Of a stretch of DNA of 64,000 bases, positions 50,671 to 57,828 are shown piece after piece. Below the pieces are notes generated by a model. The model saw only the letters and a list, made by a program, of their open reading frames with translations. It had not been told where the DNA came from and did not search any database. This DNA comes from Candidatus Thermoplasmatota archaeon (GTDB lineage: Archaea > Thermoplasmatota > SW-10-69-26 > JACQPN01 > JAJPHT01), in NCBI GenBank assembly GCA_035540375.1, contig DATLGO010000050.1, positions 1-64,000 of the forward strand, in the 5' to 3' direction. The position numbers and the translations under genes were made by a program. The first letter of the stretch is position 1. Every line of letters begins with the position of its first letter.

Positions 50671-51039
50671 TCACTTCCGCCCCGCGATGAACGCGACCCC
50701 GTCGATCTTCCGGAACGCCTTGTCGCCGGTCACGAAGGGCACGTCGCGTTCGCGCGCCATCGCGTAGCCGAGCGCGTCCGCGTAGCTGAACCCGGCCTTG
50801 GGGTGGGCGCGCTTGAAGCGGCTAGCGGCCAGGACGTCCGCGTCCGTCGCTTCGACCGCGAGGGATCGCAGGTCGCGGTAGACGGCATTCGCGGTGGCTT
50901 CGTCGCGAAGGCGCGCGAGCTGGACGTGGAGCTCGTAGAGGTGATACAGGCTCGTCGCGGCGTCCTCGAGCACGCCTCGGTAGTCGGGGTTGCCGTTGAG
51001 GATCTCCACGATCGCATACGTGTCGAGGAAGCGCCTCAC
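50671..51039 (-). CDS. vapC: toxin VapC (PIN-domain RNase), second module
   Basis: 122 residues. FLDTYAIVEIL (Asp 6), YELHVQL (Glu), FSYADALGYAMARERDVPFVTGDKAFR (Asp pair). ATG 51039 overlaps the antitoxin stop (ATGA). Mg-dependent RNase toxin. Confidence 0.9.
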   Translation of the reverse strand: MRRFLDTYAIVEILNGNPDYRGVLEDAATSLYHLYELHVQLARLRDEATANAVYRDLRSLAVEATDADVLAASRFKRAHPKAGFSYADALGYAMARERDVPFVTGDKAFRKIDGVAFIAGRK

Positions 51040-51257
51040 TCGGCATCCTCCGCGCGGATCGCGTCCTTGACGGCCTGCGCGTCGAGCTTCTTGTTCTTGA
51101 ACAGCCCGAAGAGGTCCTCCAGGCGTCGCGCCTTGCGGACCTCGAGGATCACCTCATCGCCCTCACGGAGGCCCTCGGCCTTGAGCGCCTCGGGGGGAAT
51201 CACGGCGGCGAGGCTCGAGCCCCAGCGGCGGACGGTGGACCGTGTTTCAACCATCAT
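51036..51257 (-). CDS. vapB: antitoxin VapB (AbrB-type)
   Basis: 73 residues from ATG 51257 (GTG 51260 also in frame). TRSTVRRWGSSLAAVIPPEALKAEGLREGDEVILEVR is an AbrB/SpoVT swapped-hairpin domain, followed by a helical toxin-binding tail DLFGLFKNKKLDAQAVKDAI. Promoter with palindrome at 51261-51274 precedes; expression probably autoregulated. Confidence 0.9.
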   Translation of the reverse strand: MMVETRSTVRRWGSSLAAVIPPEALKAEGLREGDEVILEVRKARRLEDLFGLFKNKKLDAQAVKDAIRAEDAE

Positions 51258-51260
51258 CAC

Positions 51261-51288
51261 ATGAGATGTCTCATCTCACATATATGAA
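51261..51288 (-). promoter_or_regulatory. TATA box and palindromic operator of the second VapBC module
   Basis: ATGAGA-TG-TCTCAT (51261-51274) is a perfect inverted repeat directly upstream of the start codon; TTCATATATG on the minus strand at about 51277-51288 is the TATA box. Operator sits between TATA and start, as expected for autorepression. Confidence 0.7.
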
Positions 51289-51654
51289 TGTCCACCGGAA
51301 GAGGCACCGGACGCCGTCGAGGGCATTACGGATCAGCGGGCTCGTCCGTGTGGCCGCTGCCCCAGGGGTTGCCGGTAGCTAGGAGGGAGGCACTGAACGC
51401 CTCCTTCTACCTGGAGCCCGAGCCTTTCCTCTCGACGGCCAAGTGGGAGAACGCTTCCGCGTCGCTCGGCGTCAAGGACGAGGGAAGCGGGTGACGCGTG
51501 ACGGCGCCGAACCGCGCAAGCCACCCGAGACAGGATCTCTCGGTCCGAAGGCTGAAACGCCTCAGGCGGGCGAGGCGGGTCATCGCCGCGGCTCATCAGG
51601 CGCCTCATTCGTCCGTGCTGCCGCGCCGATCTCTATGTCTGCCGTTCGGTGGGC
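51289..51654. other. stretch between VapBC and the cassette array, no gene recognised
   Basis: About 365 nt. Short frames on both strands have no signal of coding. No attC-like box is found in it, so I regard it as the distal border of the array, perhaps a decayed cassette. Confidence 0.45.
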
Positions 51655-51726
51655 GTCTGACGACGGAGTTAAGTCGCCGCGAAGGCGGTCCAGCGCCCGA
51701 GCGGTTAGCTGAACGACTTGCTAGAC
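51655..51726 (-). other. attC-like site h (degenerate, distal end)
   Basis: Minus strand: stem core ACCGCC-TTC-GCGGCG (near 51675-51690), L' arm ACTTAACTCCGTC and R' GTCAGAC (51655-51661; GTTAGAC expected). R'' is either AGCTAAC (51704-51710) or GTCTAGC (51720-51726). Neither pairs with the head box of its cassette. Probably inactive. Confidence 0.6.
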
Positions 51727-51831
51727 CCCATGCCTTCTCTCCTGTCCTTCGGGTCGAGTCCTGGGTCGGCCAGGCCGTCGGGAGCTTGGCTTCGCGGTGG
51801 GCTTCCTCACCTTCTGGGGCCCCCCGAAAGA

Positions 51832-51859
51832 CTTATTATGATGCGTTACGAGATGTAAC
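51832..51859 (+). promoter_or_regulatory. promoter and operator of the reversed toxin-antitoxin cassette
   Basis: TATA-like ACTTATTATG (51831-51840) and an inverted repeat GTTAC-GAGAT-GTAAC (51845-51859) immediately before ATG 51860. Confidence 0.65.
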
Positions 51860-52102
51860 ATGGAGTTACTCGACATGCCCAAGGCGGTCATCCACCTCTC
51901 CGACCGGGCGAACCGGGTGGTCAACGTCGTCAAGGCCAAGGAAGGCCTGAAGGGAAAATCCGAGGCCGTGGAGCGCATCGTCGAGGCCTACGAGGAATAC
52001 ATCCTGGACCCGAACTTCCGCCCTGAATTCGTGGACGAAGTCGAGAAGACCCGGAAGGGACGGTTCCGCAAGGTGAACAAGCTCGGCGACCTCCTCGAGT
52101 GA
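51860..52102 (+). CDS. antitoxin, DUF2683-like
   Basis: 80 residues from ATG 51860 (ATG 51875 possible). MPKAVIHLSDRANRVVNVVKAKEGLKGKSEAVERIVEAYEEYIL resembles the archaeal DUF2683 antitoxins, RHH-like, with an Arg/Lys-rich tail. Precedes a RelE-like toxin, whose GTG overlaps the stop. Reversed relative to the cassette array, with its own promoter, as toxin-antitoxin cassettes often are. Confidence 0.75.
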   Translation: MELLDMPKAVIHLSDRANRVVNVVKAKEGLKGKSEAVERIVEAYEEYILDPNFRPEFVDEVEKTRKGRFRKVNKLGDLLE

Positions 52103-52374
52103 AGATGGCGTGGCAGTTGGAGGTCTCGCCGCACTTCGAGCGCGACTATCGGAAGCTCTGCAAGAAGGATGCGGTCCTTCGAAAGGCCGTGGACAACAAG
52201 GTTGCCCAGATCCTGGAACAGCCTCTCCACTACAAGCCTCTTCGGGGTCCGCTGAAAGGCGTACGGCGCGTTCACGTCGCAAGCTCCTTCGTCCTCCTCT
52301 TCGAGCCGAATGAACCGACCGGAACCGTCCGCCTTCTGCGACTCGCGCATCATGACGAAGTCTATGAGACATGA
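52099..52374 (+). CDS. RelE/ParE-type toxin
   Basis: 91 residues from GTG 52099 (GTGA coupling). WQLEVSPHFERDYRKLCKKDAVLRKAVDNKVAQILEQPLHYKPLRGPLKGVRRVHVASSFVLLFE is the RelE-type fold: two helices, then strands with GxRRxHVxxxFVLLFE. Ribosome-dependent mRNA cleavage is known for the family; this case is inferred. Part of cassette 52398-51661. Confidence 0.85.
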   Translation: MKMAWQLEVSPHFERDYRKLCKKDAVLRKAVDNKVAQILEQPLHYKPLRGPLKGVRRVHVASSFVLLFEPNEPTGTVRLLRLAHHDEVYET

Positions 52375-52392
52375 TCGCGGGGCGGCGGGCGC

Positions 52393-52473
52393 GGATAACG
52401 ATCGCGCTCAGCGGCCCGAAGCGAGCGGGCGAAGGCTGCTCGCGAAGGGTCCGTCTTCAGCGCACGGTTGGGC
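52393..52473 (-). other. attC site g (cassette with methyltransferase)
   Basis: R'' GCCCAAC (52467-52473) and R' GTTATCC (52393-52399), 81 bp in total. Arms GCGCTGA/TCAGCGC-like and a Cys-free GC-rich loop. The methyltransferase cassette head is GTTAAGC, so it does not match R'' perfectly (two changes). Confidence 0.65.
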
Positions 52474-52494
52474 AGGCTACTCATGCCTTTTCGT

Positions 52495-53304
52495 CTATGC
52501 CCGCGCAAGCAGAACGTGCGTGCGCATCGGGTACCTGAGTTCACCGTTGGCCACGTAAGGCTCGAGCATCGCGCTCACGTCCTTGAGAAACGCGTCGCGC
52601 CCATGCTCGGGCAGAAGCGCCACAGCGTGCCGAGTGGAGGGTGAACCCAGGGTCATGCCGTCGATGAACGATTGGATGGACGCGAAGTGAGAGACTCCGT
52701 CCTCAGTGCGAAGTTCGATCGCGGAGAACCCCGCACGCGTCGCCGCGTCACGGATATCCTCCGGGTCGGCAAACCAACAGGCCCGCCTCGCCGCCGAAGC
52801 GTCGACCCCCTGACGTTCCAGGGCTCTAACCACGGCGTCATGACCTTTGTTGTCTTCGAGCGGTCCCCAGATGCTTGCCGCGAGCCGACCCGACGGCTTG
52901 AGCACGCGGTGGATCTCGGCGAGACCGGCCTGACGATCCGGAATGAACTGGAGGCCCTGGAGGCAAAGACAGAGATCGAACGTGGCGCTGTCGAAGGGCA
53001 TCTTGAGCGCGCTTGCGCAGTGCCACTCCATCGGAATATCGAAGCCCTGCGCCATTTTTCGTGCCACCTCGACGACGCCCGGATCGATGTCCAGGCCCAC
53101 CACCTTCCCTGCCGGGCCAACGCCGCGCGCGGCCACCCTTGCCCCAACACCCGTGCCACAGGCCACGTCCAGCACGCTTTCTCCCCGTTGCGGGGCGGCC
53201 AACCCCACCACACGTTCTGTCCAGTGAGCGAACATCCCCGGGACCATGTGTTTCTCGTACGCCTCGGCAGCCGTCGTGTCGATCGGGTGGTTTGCTTGGG
53301 ACAT
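52495..53304 (-). CDS. class I SAM methyltransferase (cassette gene)
   Basis: 269 residues. MVPGMFAHWTERVVGLAAPQ, then SVLDVACGTGVGARVAARGV (SAM loop near residue 48), GLDIDPGVVEVARKMA, CLCLQGLQFIPDRQAGLAEIHRVLKPSGRL are UbiE/MPBQ-type motifs. Similar enzymes methylate small molecules; substrate unknown. A strong GGGAGGT Shine-Dalgarno (53314-53320) sits 9 nt upstream of ATG 53304, unlike the leaderless host genes. The attC g follows 22 nt after the stop. Confidence 0.85.
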   Translation of the reverse strand: MSQANHPIDTTAAEAYEKHMVPGMFAHWTERVVGLAAPQRGESVLDVACGTGVGARVAARGVGPAGKVVGLDIDPGVVEVARKMAQGFDIPMEWHCASALKMPFDSATFDLCLCLQGLQFIPDRQAGLAEIHRVLKPSGRLAASIWGPLEDNKGHDAVVRALERQGVDASAARRACWFADPEDIRDAATRAGFSAIELRTEDGVSHFASIQSFIDGMTLGSPSTRHAVALLPEHGRDAFLKDVSAMLEPYVANGELRYPMRTHVLLARA

Positions 53305-53345
53305 CTTCGGTATACCTCCCTTCTCGCGAGTTGCTTGGACGGACT

Positions 53346-53408
53346 GCTTAACGACTGAGCTAAGCCGCTCGACCGGTGGGAGAGGTCGGCTTTAGCGATT
53401 TGTTAGAA
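53346..53408 (-). other. attC site f
   Basis: TTCTAAC (R'', 53402-53408) ... GTTAAGC (R', 53346-53352), 63 bp. Arms AAAGCCGACC and GGTCGAGCGGCTT pair with one extra-helical base. R'' complements exactly the head box GTTAGAA of the cassette at 54857-53352. Confidence 0.82.
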
Positions 53409-53464
53409 CGCGCGGTGTATTCTCATAGGCCTCCACCGGCGAGGAGCGACCATCGACTGGCCCG

Positions 53465-54790
53465 TCAGTCGGTGAGCTCAATGGTGTCACCAACCGCTCG
53501 GGCGTTTTCCGCCCAAGCAATCACACGGATTGCACCCCACGCGGCATCCAACCCCACCACGCGCCCAGGCTGATCCATCGAGTGGGTGACTTCGTGTCCG
53601 GGAGGGAGTTCTTCGACGAGAAGACCTTCCTCAATCGCTGTATCGGGCAGGCCGTGACCGTGGAAGGTGGCGCTTATCTGTACGTTTCGGGCGGCCTGTT
53701 CTCCCCTGTTGACGATCTTCAAGAAGAGGGTGCCGTCGTGGGTGTCGCCTTGGAGGCTGGATTCGACGGGGAGCTTGGTATGGCTCGTTCCGAGACGACC
53801 CCAAAAAAGGAACGTCGCGACGGCGATGACGGGCGCGATGATGAGGAGATCTCCCCATCCAGCGCCTCCGAAGACTCCGATGCTCCCTGTGTAGTAGTAG
53901 TCCTCGACGTGCTCGGTGTGGTGCATGATTTCAGTCAGGACATCGACTCCCACCAGACTGGCGAAGTAAGTCACCGAGAACACGGCGGCCACCGAGACCA
54001 TCGTGTTGGCCGTGCGCTTGTAGGTCAGATATCCGTAGATGGCGGCCGGGATGGTCAGCCAGCGCGCGTCGAGGAGGAAACCGACACCCGGCACCACGAT
54101 GGTGAATGCGGCCCCAACGATGGTTAGGACGATCAAGGACAGCCACCAGTGGCCCTGTTCCTCTTCGTCCACGTGCGCAATCCCGGTTGACGCGAGCGCG
54201 ATGAAGAAGAAAATTAGGGTAGGTCCGGCGACTGCAACGCCTGTCACGAGGGGTACCTCCCAGTAATCTTGGCGAAGGAACAAGGTCCGAAGGAAGTCGT
54301 CCAAGCCTCCCGCCGTTCCGTCCGGCGTGAGCGGGATGTACCCCGACCGGACCGTCACATATCCACTCCCCGGAGCACCACCTGACGGGCTGGCGGAGTT
54401 GTCAATAACGAGAACGTAGGGTTGGTTCGCGGGAACTCTGAAGATGTGGCGGAGGGAGGTTTTCTGGAGGAAGCTCTCGGTCGGAAAGTACCGACTTGAA
54501 GCTCCTTGGTAAGCCTCGTATTGGATCTGGCTGAGGAGGAAGATGTCGATCGGACCGCTGGCCTGGATGAGGAAGTCGTAGCGGGTAACCCCCGAGGCGT
54601 CATCTAACTCATAGAACAGGTGAACACCCGGCTCAAGGGTCCGCCCCTCAGTCTCCGGGACGTAGATGTCAGATTGCGCACTCGCCATAGGCAGCGCCAG
54701 CATCACGGACGCGAACGTCATACTGATGAGCAGCAGTCTCACGATGGACGCACGTCCATCCCGTGTCTTATACCGAGCCATTCGGTCCAC
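53465..54790 (-). CDS. signal-peptide/polytopic membrane protein in a cassette
   Basis: 441 residues (ATG 54781 possible). Signal peptide VRLLLISMTFASVMLALPMAS. External beta domain TLEPGVHLFYELDDASGVTRYDF...PYVLVIDNSAS, then six or seven membrane helices with SVTYFASLVGVDVLTEIMH and FGGAGWGDLLIIAPVIAVATFLFWG, and a soluble tail EEGLLVEELPPGHEV. Same plan as the chromosomal gene at 7036-7998. Function unknown. Head box and attC f match, marking it a proper cassette. Confidence 0.8.
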   Translation of the reverse strand: MDRMARYKTRDGRASIVRLLLISMTFASVMLALPMASAQSDIYVPETEGRTLEPGVHLFYELDDASGVTRYDFLIQASGPIDIFLLSQIQYEAYQGASSRYFPTESFLQKTSLRHIFRVPANQPYVLVIDNSASPSGGAPGSGYVTVRSGYIPLTPDGTAGGLDDFLRTLFLRQDYWEVPLVTGVAVAGPTLIFFFIALASTGIAHVDEEEQGHWWLSLIVLTIVGAAFTIVVPGVGFLLDARWLTIPAAIYGYLTYKRTANTMVSVAAVFSVTYFASLVGVDVLTEIMHHTEHVEDYYYTGSIGVFGGAGWGDLLIIAPVIAVATFLFWGRLGTSHTKLPVESSLQGDTHDGTLFLKIVNRGEQAARNVQISATFHGHGLPDTAIEEGLLVEELPPGHEVTHSMDQPGRVVGLDAAWGAIRVIAWAENARAVGDTIELTD

Positions 54791-54851
54791 CCTCTTGCAC
54801 CCTTAGCAGCGCCCAACCGCCTCGGCCTGAACTGCACACGGTTGCAGCGCG

Positions 54852-54911
54852 TTCTAACGACTGAGCTCACCCGCGCCGCGAAGCGGCGTCGGGTGGAGCA
54901 ATTTGTTGGGC
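54852..54911 (-). other. attC site e
   Basis: GCCCAAC (54905-54911) ... GTTAGAA (54852-54858), 60 bp. Hairpin CGCCGC-TTC-GCGGCG at 54871-54887 and arms CACCCG/CGGGTG. R'' complements the head box GTTGGGC of cassette 56304-54858. Textbook-like attC. Encodes the last residues and stop (TGA 54867-54869) of the ATPase gene. Confidence 0.88.
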
Positions 54912-56123
54912 GGCGTGGGCGGCCCACTTGAGAAAGAACGCGAAGAAAGGGTCGGTGATGTGCAGCTTCTGCTCGTCCGTGTCCCAGTCAAGAACGGGGG
55001 TTGAGGCCTCGTCGCTCGCGGCAATCTCCGCCATCCGTTCCAGCACCCTCGTCACCTCATGGGCCTGCGGGATATTATCTGCGAGAATCTCCCGAATCGC
55101 TGCGCGGAGGGTTTCATACTCAACCTTCGCCAGGCCGGGTGCGACCTTCGCCAATCCTAGCAGCACAACCTCGTAGATGTCTGCAGTGCCGCCGGCCTTC
55201 AGGGGCCGGTCCATTCTATCTGACCGCTGTCGGGGTCCCCGCGACAGTTTATCATAGATCACGCGGCCCGTTCCTTCTGCGACCTCGCGGAAGAGTTTGT
55301 CGTTAACGTGACCAACCGGCAAGGGATCTTTGGAAGTTTCCTCAATCCCATTTTCTCGCGCCAACTCTCGGCAAAACTCCTGCATGAGGTGCGGACTGCT
55401 GTAGGCCTCGCCAGCTAGTCTCAATGCGACTTCAGGAGCCACCTTCACGTTGAGGAGGGGGAAACCCAATTGGGGAATCTGGTGGAGCTCCTCCGTGGAC
55501 CAAGATGGGACATCAATCGTTTCAATCCGGCCTGTGATTTCCCGTTCGACTTTCACTGCGTCATAGCGGCGGTGGGGGATTGCAATCAAGACCACTGGGA
55601 TCCCCTCGAAAACTAGGGGCTTGAGGGCCCGAACGACCGCTCCTTGGACGTCTCGACTGAGATAGTGGAAATCGTCAATCACCAGGGGTGTCCGAGTCCG
55701 ACGGAGCTGAGCGATGGCGGCAGGACGTGGAGCGAGGGCCCGGGACCGCGTCTCAGACCTTCCCCGAGCGTGTGTCATGGCGCCGCTGGCTTCGGCCTCT
55801 ACCTTCGCCACCAGTGGGACTCCTGCATGGCCGGAAACGCTTCCTGAAAACGTCCCCTCGGTGGATCGGCTAGCCTCAGCCGAGACCTCGGTGTAGCCGG
55901 CGATAGAATCCACTACCAAGGACCAAAGATCCTCCTCAACCTTCACCGATCCAGCATCAATCCAGATGGCCTGGTCACGTGGGAAAACCTTGGTAGTGAG
56001 AACGGTCTTCCCGGACTTGGTCGAACCGGTCACTGCGACCAGTTTGCACAGATTGTCTTTGACAGCGGCCAGCCGTTTTTCAAGATGAAGGGCGGAACGG
56101 GGCACGTACGTTAATTGCGGCAA
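54867..56123 (-). CDS. P-loop ATPase, STAND/AAA-like (cassette gene)
   Basis: 418 residues from TTG 56123. VAVTGSTKSGKTVLTTKVF near residue 32-50 is a Walker A (GSTKSGKT), RTPLVIDDFHYLSRDVQGAV around residue 150 a Walker B with DD, and IPVVLIAIPHRRYDAV a sensor-1-like strand. C-terminal helical and winged-helix-like parts (DTDEQKLHITDPFFAFFLKW). Archaeal/bacterial ATPases of this type act in defence or signalling. Stop lies in attC e. Target not known. Confidence 0.8.
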   Translation of the reverse strand: MPQLTYVPRSALHLEKRLAAVKDNLCKLVAVTGSTKSGKTVLTTKVFPRDQAIWIDAGSVKVEEDLWSLVVDSIAGYTEVSAEASRSTEGTFSGSVSGHAGVPLVAKVEAEASGAMTHARGRSETRSRALAPRPAAIAQLRRTRTPLVIDDFHYLSRDVQGAVVRALKPLVFEGIPVVLIAIPHRRYDAVKVEREITGRIETIDVPSWSTEELHQIPQLGFPLLNVKVAPEVALRLAGEAYSSPHLMQEFCRELARENGIEETSKDPLPVGHVNDKLFREVAEGTGRVIYDKLSRGPRQRSDRMDRPLKAGGTADIYEVVLLGLAKVAPGLAKVEYETLRAAIREILADNIPQAHEVTRVLERMAEIAASDEASTPVLDWDTDEQKLHITDPFFAFFLKWAAHAAQQIAPPDAASRRG

Positions 56124-56298
56124 GCCGCCCGGTACGAATACGCTGGTCGTCCGGTAGGATATCCTCCAATGTCCTCACGATCTCGGTCGGTCAAGCGCCC
56201 AAAGTGGGCACCCCGAGCAATCCATGCGACGTTGTTAGGCCGTTTATTTGTTTGCGGTCCTTGGCCCTCTTCGACGCCACCCCCGCGTGGGGTATGAC

Positions 56299-56358
56299 GC
56301 CCAACGACCGAATTGAGCCGCGCCGCAAGGCCACCTCGGCGCGAATGAATGGTTATCC
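56299..56358 (-). other. attC site d
   Basis: GGATAAC (56352-56358) ... GTTGGGC (56299-56305), 60 bp, arms CATTCGCGCCG and CGGCGCGGCTCAATTCGG. R'' complements GTTATCC, the head box of cassette 57234-56305. Confidence 0.85.
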
Positions 56359-56381
56359 CGCACCTCCGTCGCGGCAGGGCT

Positions 56382-56795
56382 CTATGGCTCCTTGAGGAAA
56401 TTCTTCAAGAAGCTTGCCGCAGTCATGATTTGGATGCCCTCGTAGTTGCCCACTTCGAGGAGGGCTTTGTCGCCGCTGACGATGTAGGAGGCCCTTCCGT
56501 CGATCGCCGCGCTTACGATCATGTCGTCGTCAGGATCACGCGGCACGATCCCGGGCCGTTCGCGCGCGTCAACGATCTCGGCTACCTCGGCCACAACCCC
56601 AACAACGCGCAAGGCCTCCGCCGAGCTGAGCTTGAACTTCGGTCGACGCAGGACGCTCCCAAGTTCTTCGAGAATCCGGGGCGAGGTTACCAAAATGGCG
56701 TGGCCCGCGAGGCACCGGCGGAGGAATTGATGTGGTGGCCCGTTGGCGATGAACGCGCTGATGAGCACGTTGGTGTCGGCGACCACCCGCAGCAT
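56382..56795 (-). CDS. PIN-domain toxin (COG1569-like)
   Basis: 137 residues. RVVADTNVLISAFIANGPPHQFLRR with first Asp, SPRILEELGSVLRRPKF with Glu, RDPDDDMIVSAAIDGRASYIVSGDKALLEV with Asp residues. Follows the AbrB-type antitoxin by 9 nt. Second toxin-antitoxin pair in the array. Confidence 0.88.
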   Translation of the reverse strand: MLRVVADTNVLISAFIANGPPHQFLRRCLAGHAILVTSPRILEELGSVLRRPKFKLSSAEALRVVGVVAEVAEIVDARERPGIVPRDPDDDMIVSAAIDGRASYIVSGDKALLEVGNYEGIQIMTAASFLKNFLKEP

Positions 56796-56804
56796 GGTCT
56801 TCGC

Positions 56805-57089
56805 CTACTTCCGGCGCGAACGCTGGGCGCGGTGCGCCTTGACCTCGGCGTCGACATCGCCCTCGGTCAGGCCCGACGTCCGCTCCCGAATATCAGCGAA
56901 CGTCCGCTCGAACTCCCGCTCGAGGTCCGGGAGAGCGAGGCGCTTCAGAATGATGGTGTCGCCTTGACCCAGCACGACGAACTTGGCGCGCTCCCCGAGC
57001 CCGAGGCGGTCCCGGATGGCCTTCGGGATGACGACTTGCCCCTTCTCCCCCATCGTGGTCACCTCGACCTCGTCTACGGCTTCGGGCAT
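56805..57089 (-). CDS. AbrB-type antitoxin (cassette gene)
   Basis: 94 residues from ATG 57089 (frame extends to 57146). DEVEVTTMGEKGQVVIPKAIRDRLGLGERAKFVVLGQGDTIILKRL is a typical AbrB/MazE-like swapped-hairpin domain. The long acidic/basic tail EFERTFADIRERTSGL binds toxin. Palindrome directly upstream. Confidence 0.88.
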   Translation of the reverse strand: MPEAVDEVEVTTMGEKGQVVIPKAIRDRLGLGERAKFVVLGQGDTIILKRLALPDLEREFERTFADIRERTSGLTEGDVDAEVKAHRAQRSRRK

Positions 57090-57090
57090 T

Positions 57091-57108
57091 TTTCCTACCC
57101 GTAGGAAA
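57091..57108 (-). promoter_or_regulatory. palindromic operator of the cassette-borne antitoxin
   Basis: TTTCCTAC-CC-GTAGGAAA, a perfect 8+8 inverted repeat, ending 1 nt before the start ATG. TATA-like GCTATTTTTAC is about 20 nt further upstream (near 57123-57133). Confidence 0.72.
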
Positions 57109-57228
57109 GTTGTTCCACGAGTAAAAATAGCTTTCGGCCAGGCCAACCGGATGCAGCGACGCCGGACAGGATCGACGCTAGACAGGTGAGCCGATACGCG
57201 ATAGGCGCACGCTGAGCGTCAAATCGCG

Positions 57229-57299
57229 GGATAACGACGAATGTCAGCCGCCCGAGGCGCGCGAAGCCGCCGTGACTCAGCTAGACCGCCTTGTTAGCT
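57229..57299 (-). other. attC site c
   Basis: R'' AGCTAAC (57293-57299) and R' GTTATCC (57229-57235), 71 bp. Arms are weak (GTCA/TGAC and GCGGC-type). Support comes from both ends: R'' complements head box GTTAGCT of cassette 57786-57235, and R' matches R'' of site d. Confidence 0.72.
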
Positions 57300-57759
57300 A
57301 GCCGCCGTTCTTCAGCCGGTTCCATGCGTCGTCGATGACCCGCGCTACGGTTTCGACCTCCCGCCGCCATGCCGCCCTTTGCTCCTCGGTGACCGGCGGG
57401 GTCACAGGCTCGTGGAGCGCCACCCAATTCTCGATTCGGTCCAGCCGTGACGCAAGGATTTCTTGTTGGGCGGCTGATTTGATCTCGACGAACCGACGCC
57501 AATCCATGTCTCTCTTCTCGTGCTCGTTGCATTTCGGGCACGCCGCCACCCTGTTGCTGATGTGATTGAAGCCGCCAACATCTACGGGGACAAGGTGGTC
57601 TGCATGCCATCGGCCACCCAGAGCGCCCTCGCAATAGGCGCAGCGGTTGTCAAAGAACGCCGCCATGGAAAGCCGCTGCTCCTTGCTGATGTCTGGTTCC
57701 AACGCTGCCCAGAGGACCCGGCGAGAGATGTTCTTAACCCATGCTGGATGGAGTGGCAT
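57298..57759 (-). CDS. HNH endonuclease (cassette gene)
   Basis: 153 residues. NRCAYCEGALGGRWHADHLVPVDVGGFNHISNRVAACPKCNEHEKRD is a HNH motif (Cys pairs, HADH, N, H), with a C-terminal helical arm (RRFVEIKSAAQQEILASRLDRI). A nuclease of restriction or homing type is possible. Stop codon overlaps attC c R''. A GAGG sequence lies 6 nt upstream. Confidence 0.88.
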   Translation of the reverse strand: MPLHPAWVKNISRRVLWAALEPDISKEQRLSMAAFFDNRCAYCEGALGGRWHADHLVPVDVGGFNHISNRVAACPKCNEHEKRDMDWRRFVEIKSAAQQEILASRLDRIENWVALHEPVTPPVTEEQRAAWRREVETVARVIDDAWNRLKNGG

Positions 57760-57780
57760 CGTATCCTCGGCGAAGGATTG

Positions 57781-57828
57781 AGCTAACGCGCCGAGCGAAG
57801 CGAGGTCGCGTTGAGCGATTTGTTAGTC
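57781..57828 (-). other. attC site b (short)
   Basis: R'' GACTAAC (57822-57828) and R' GTTAGCT (57781-57787), 48 bp. R'' complements GTTAGTC, the head of cassette 58308-57787; R' matches R'' of site c. Stem AACGCG/CGCGTT. The similarity continues to about 57769 (CTCAATCC), so a longer form is possible. Confidence 0.75.

Noticed and set aside
56234-56240. Plus-strand GTTAGGC as the opening box of a further attC
   Set aside because: No matching GTTRRRY end on the minus strand and no arms within 150 nt; treated as a stray box.
57769-57828. Longer 60-bp form of attC b ending at CTTCGCC
   Set aside because: The arm similarity is good, but the shorter end GTTAGCT (57781-57787) matches the R'' of the next attC exactly, so the 48-bp form was kept.
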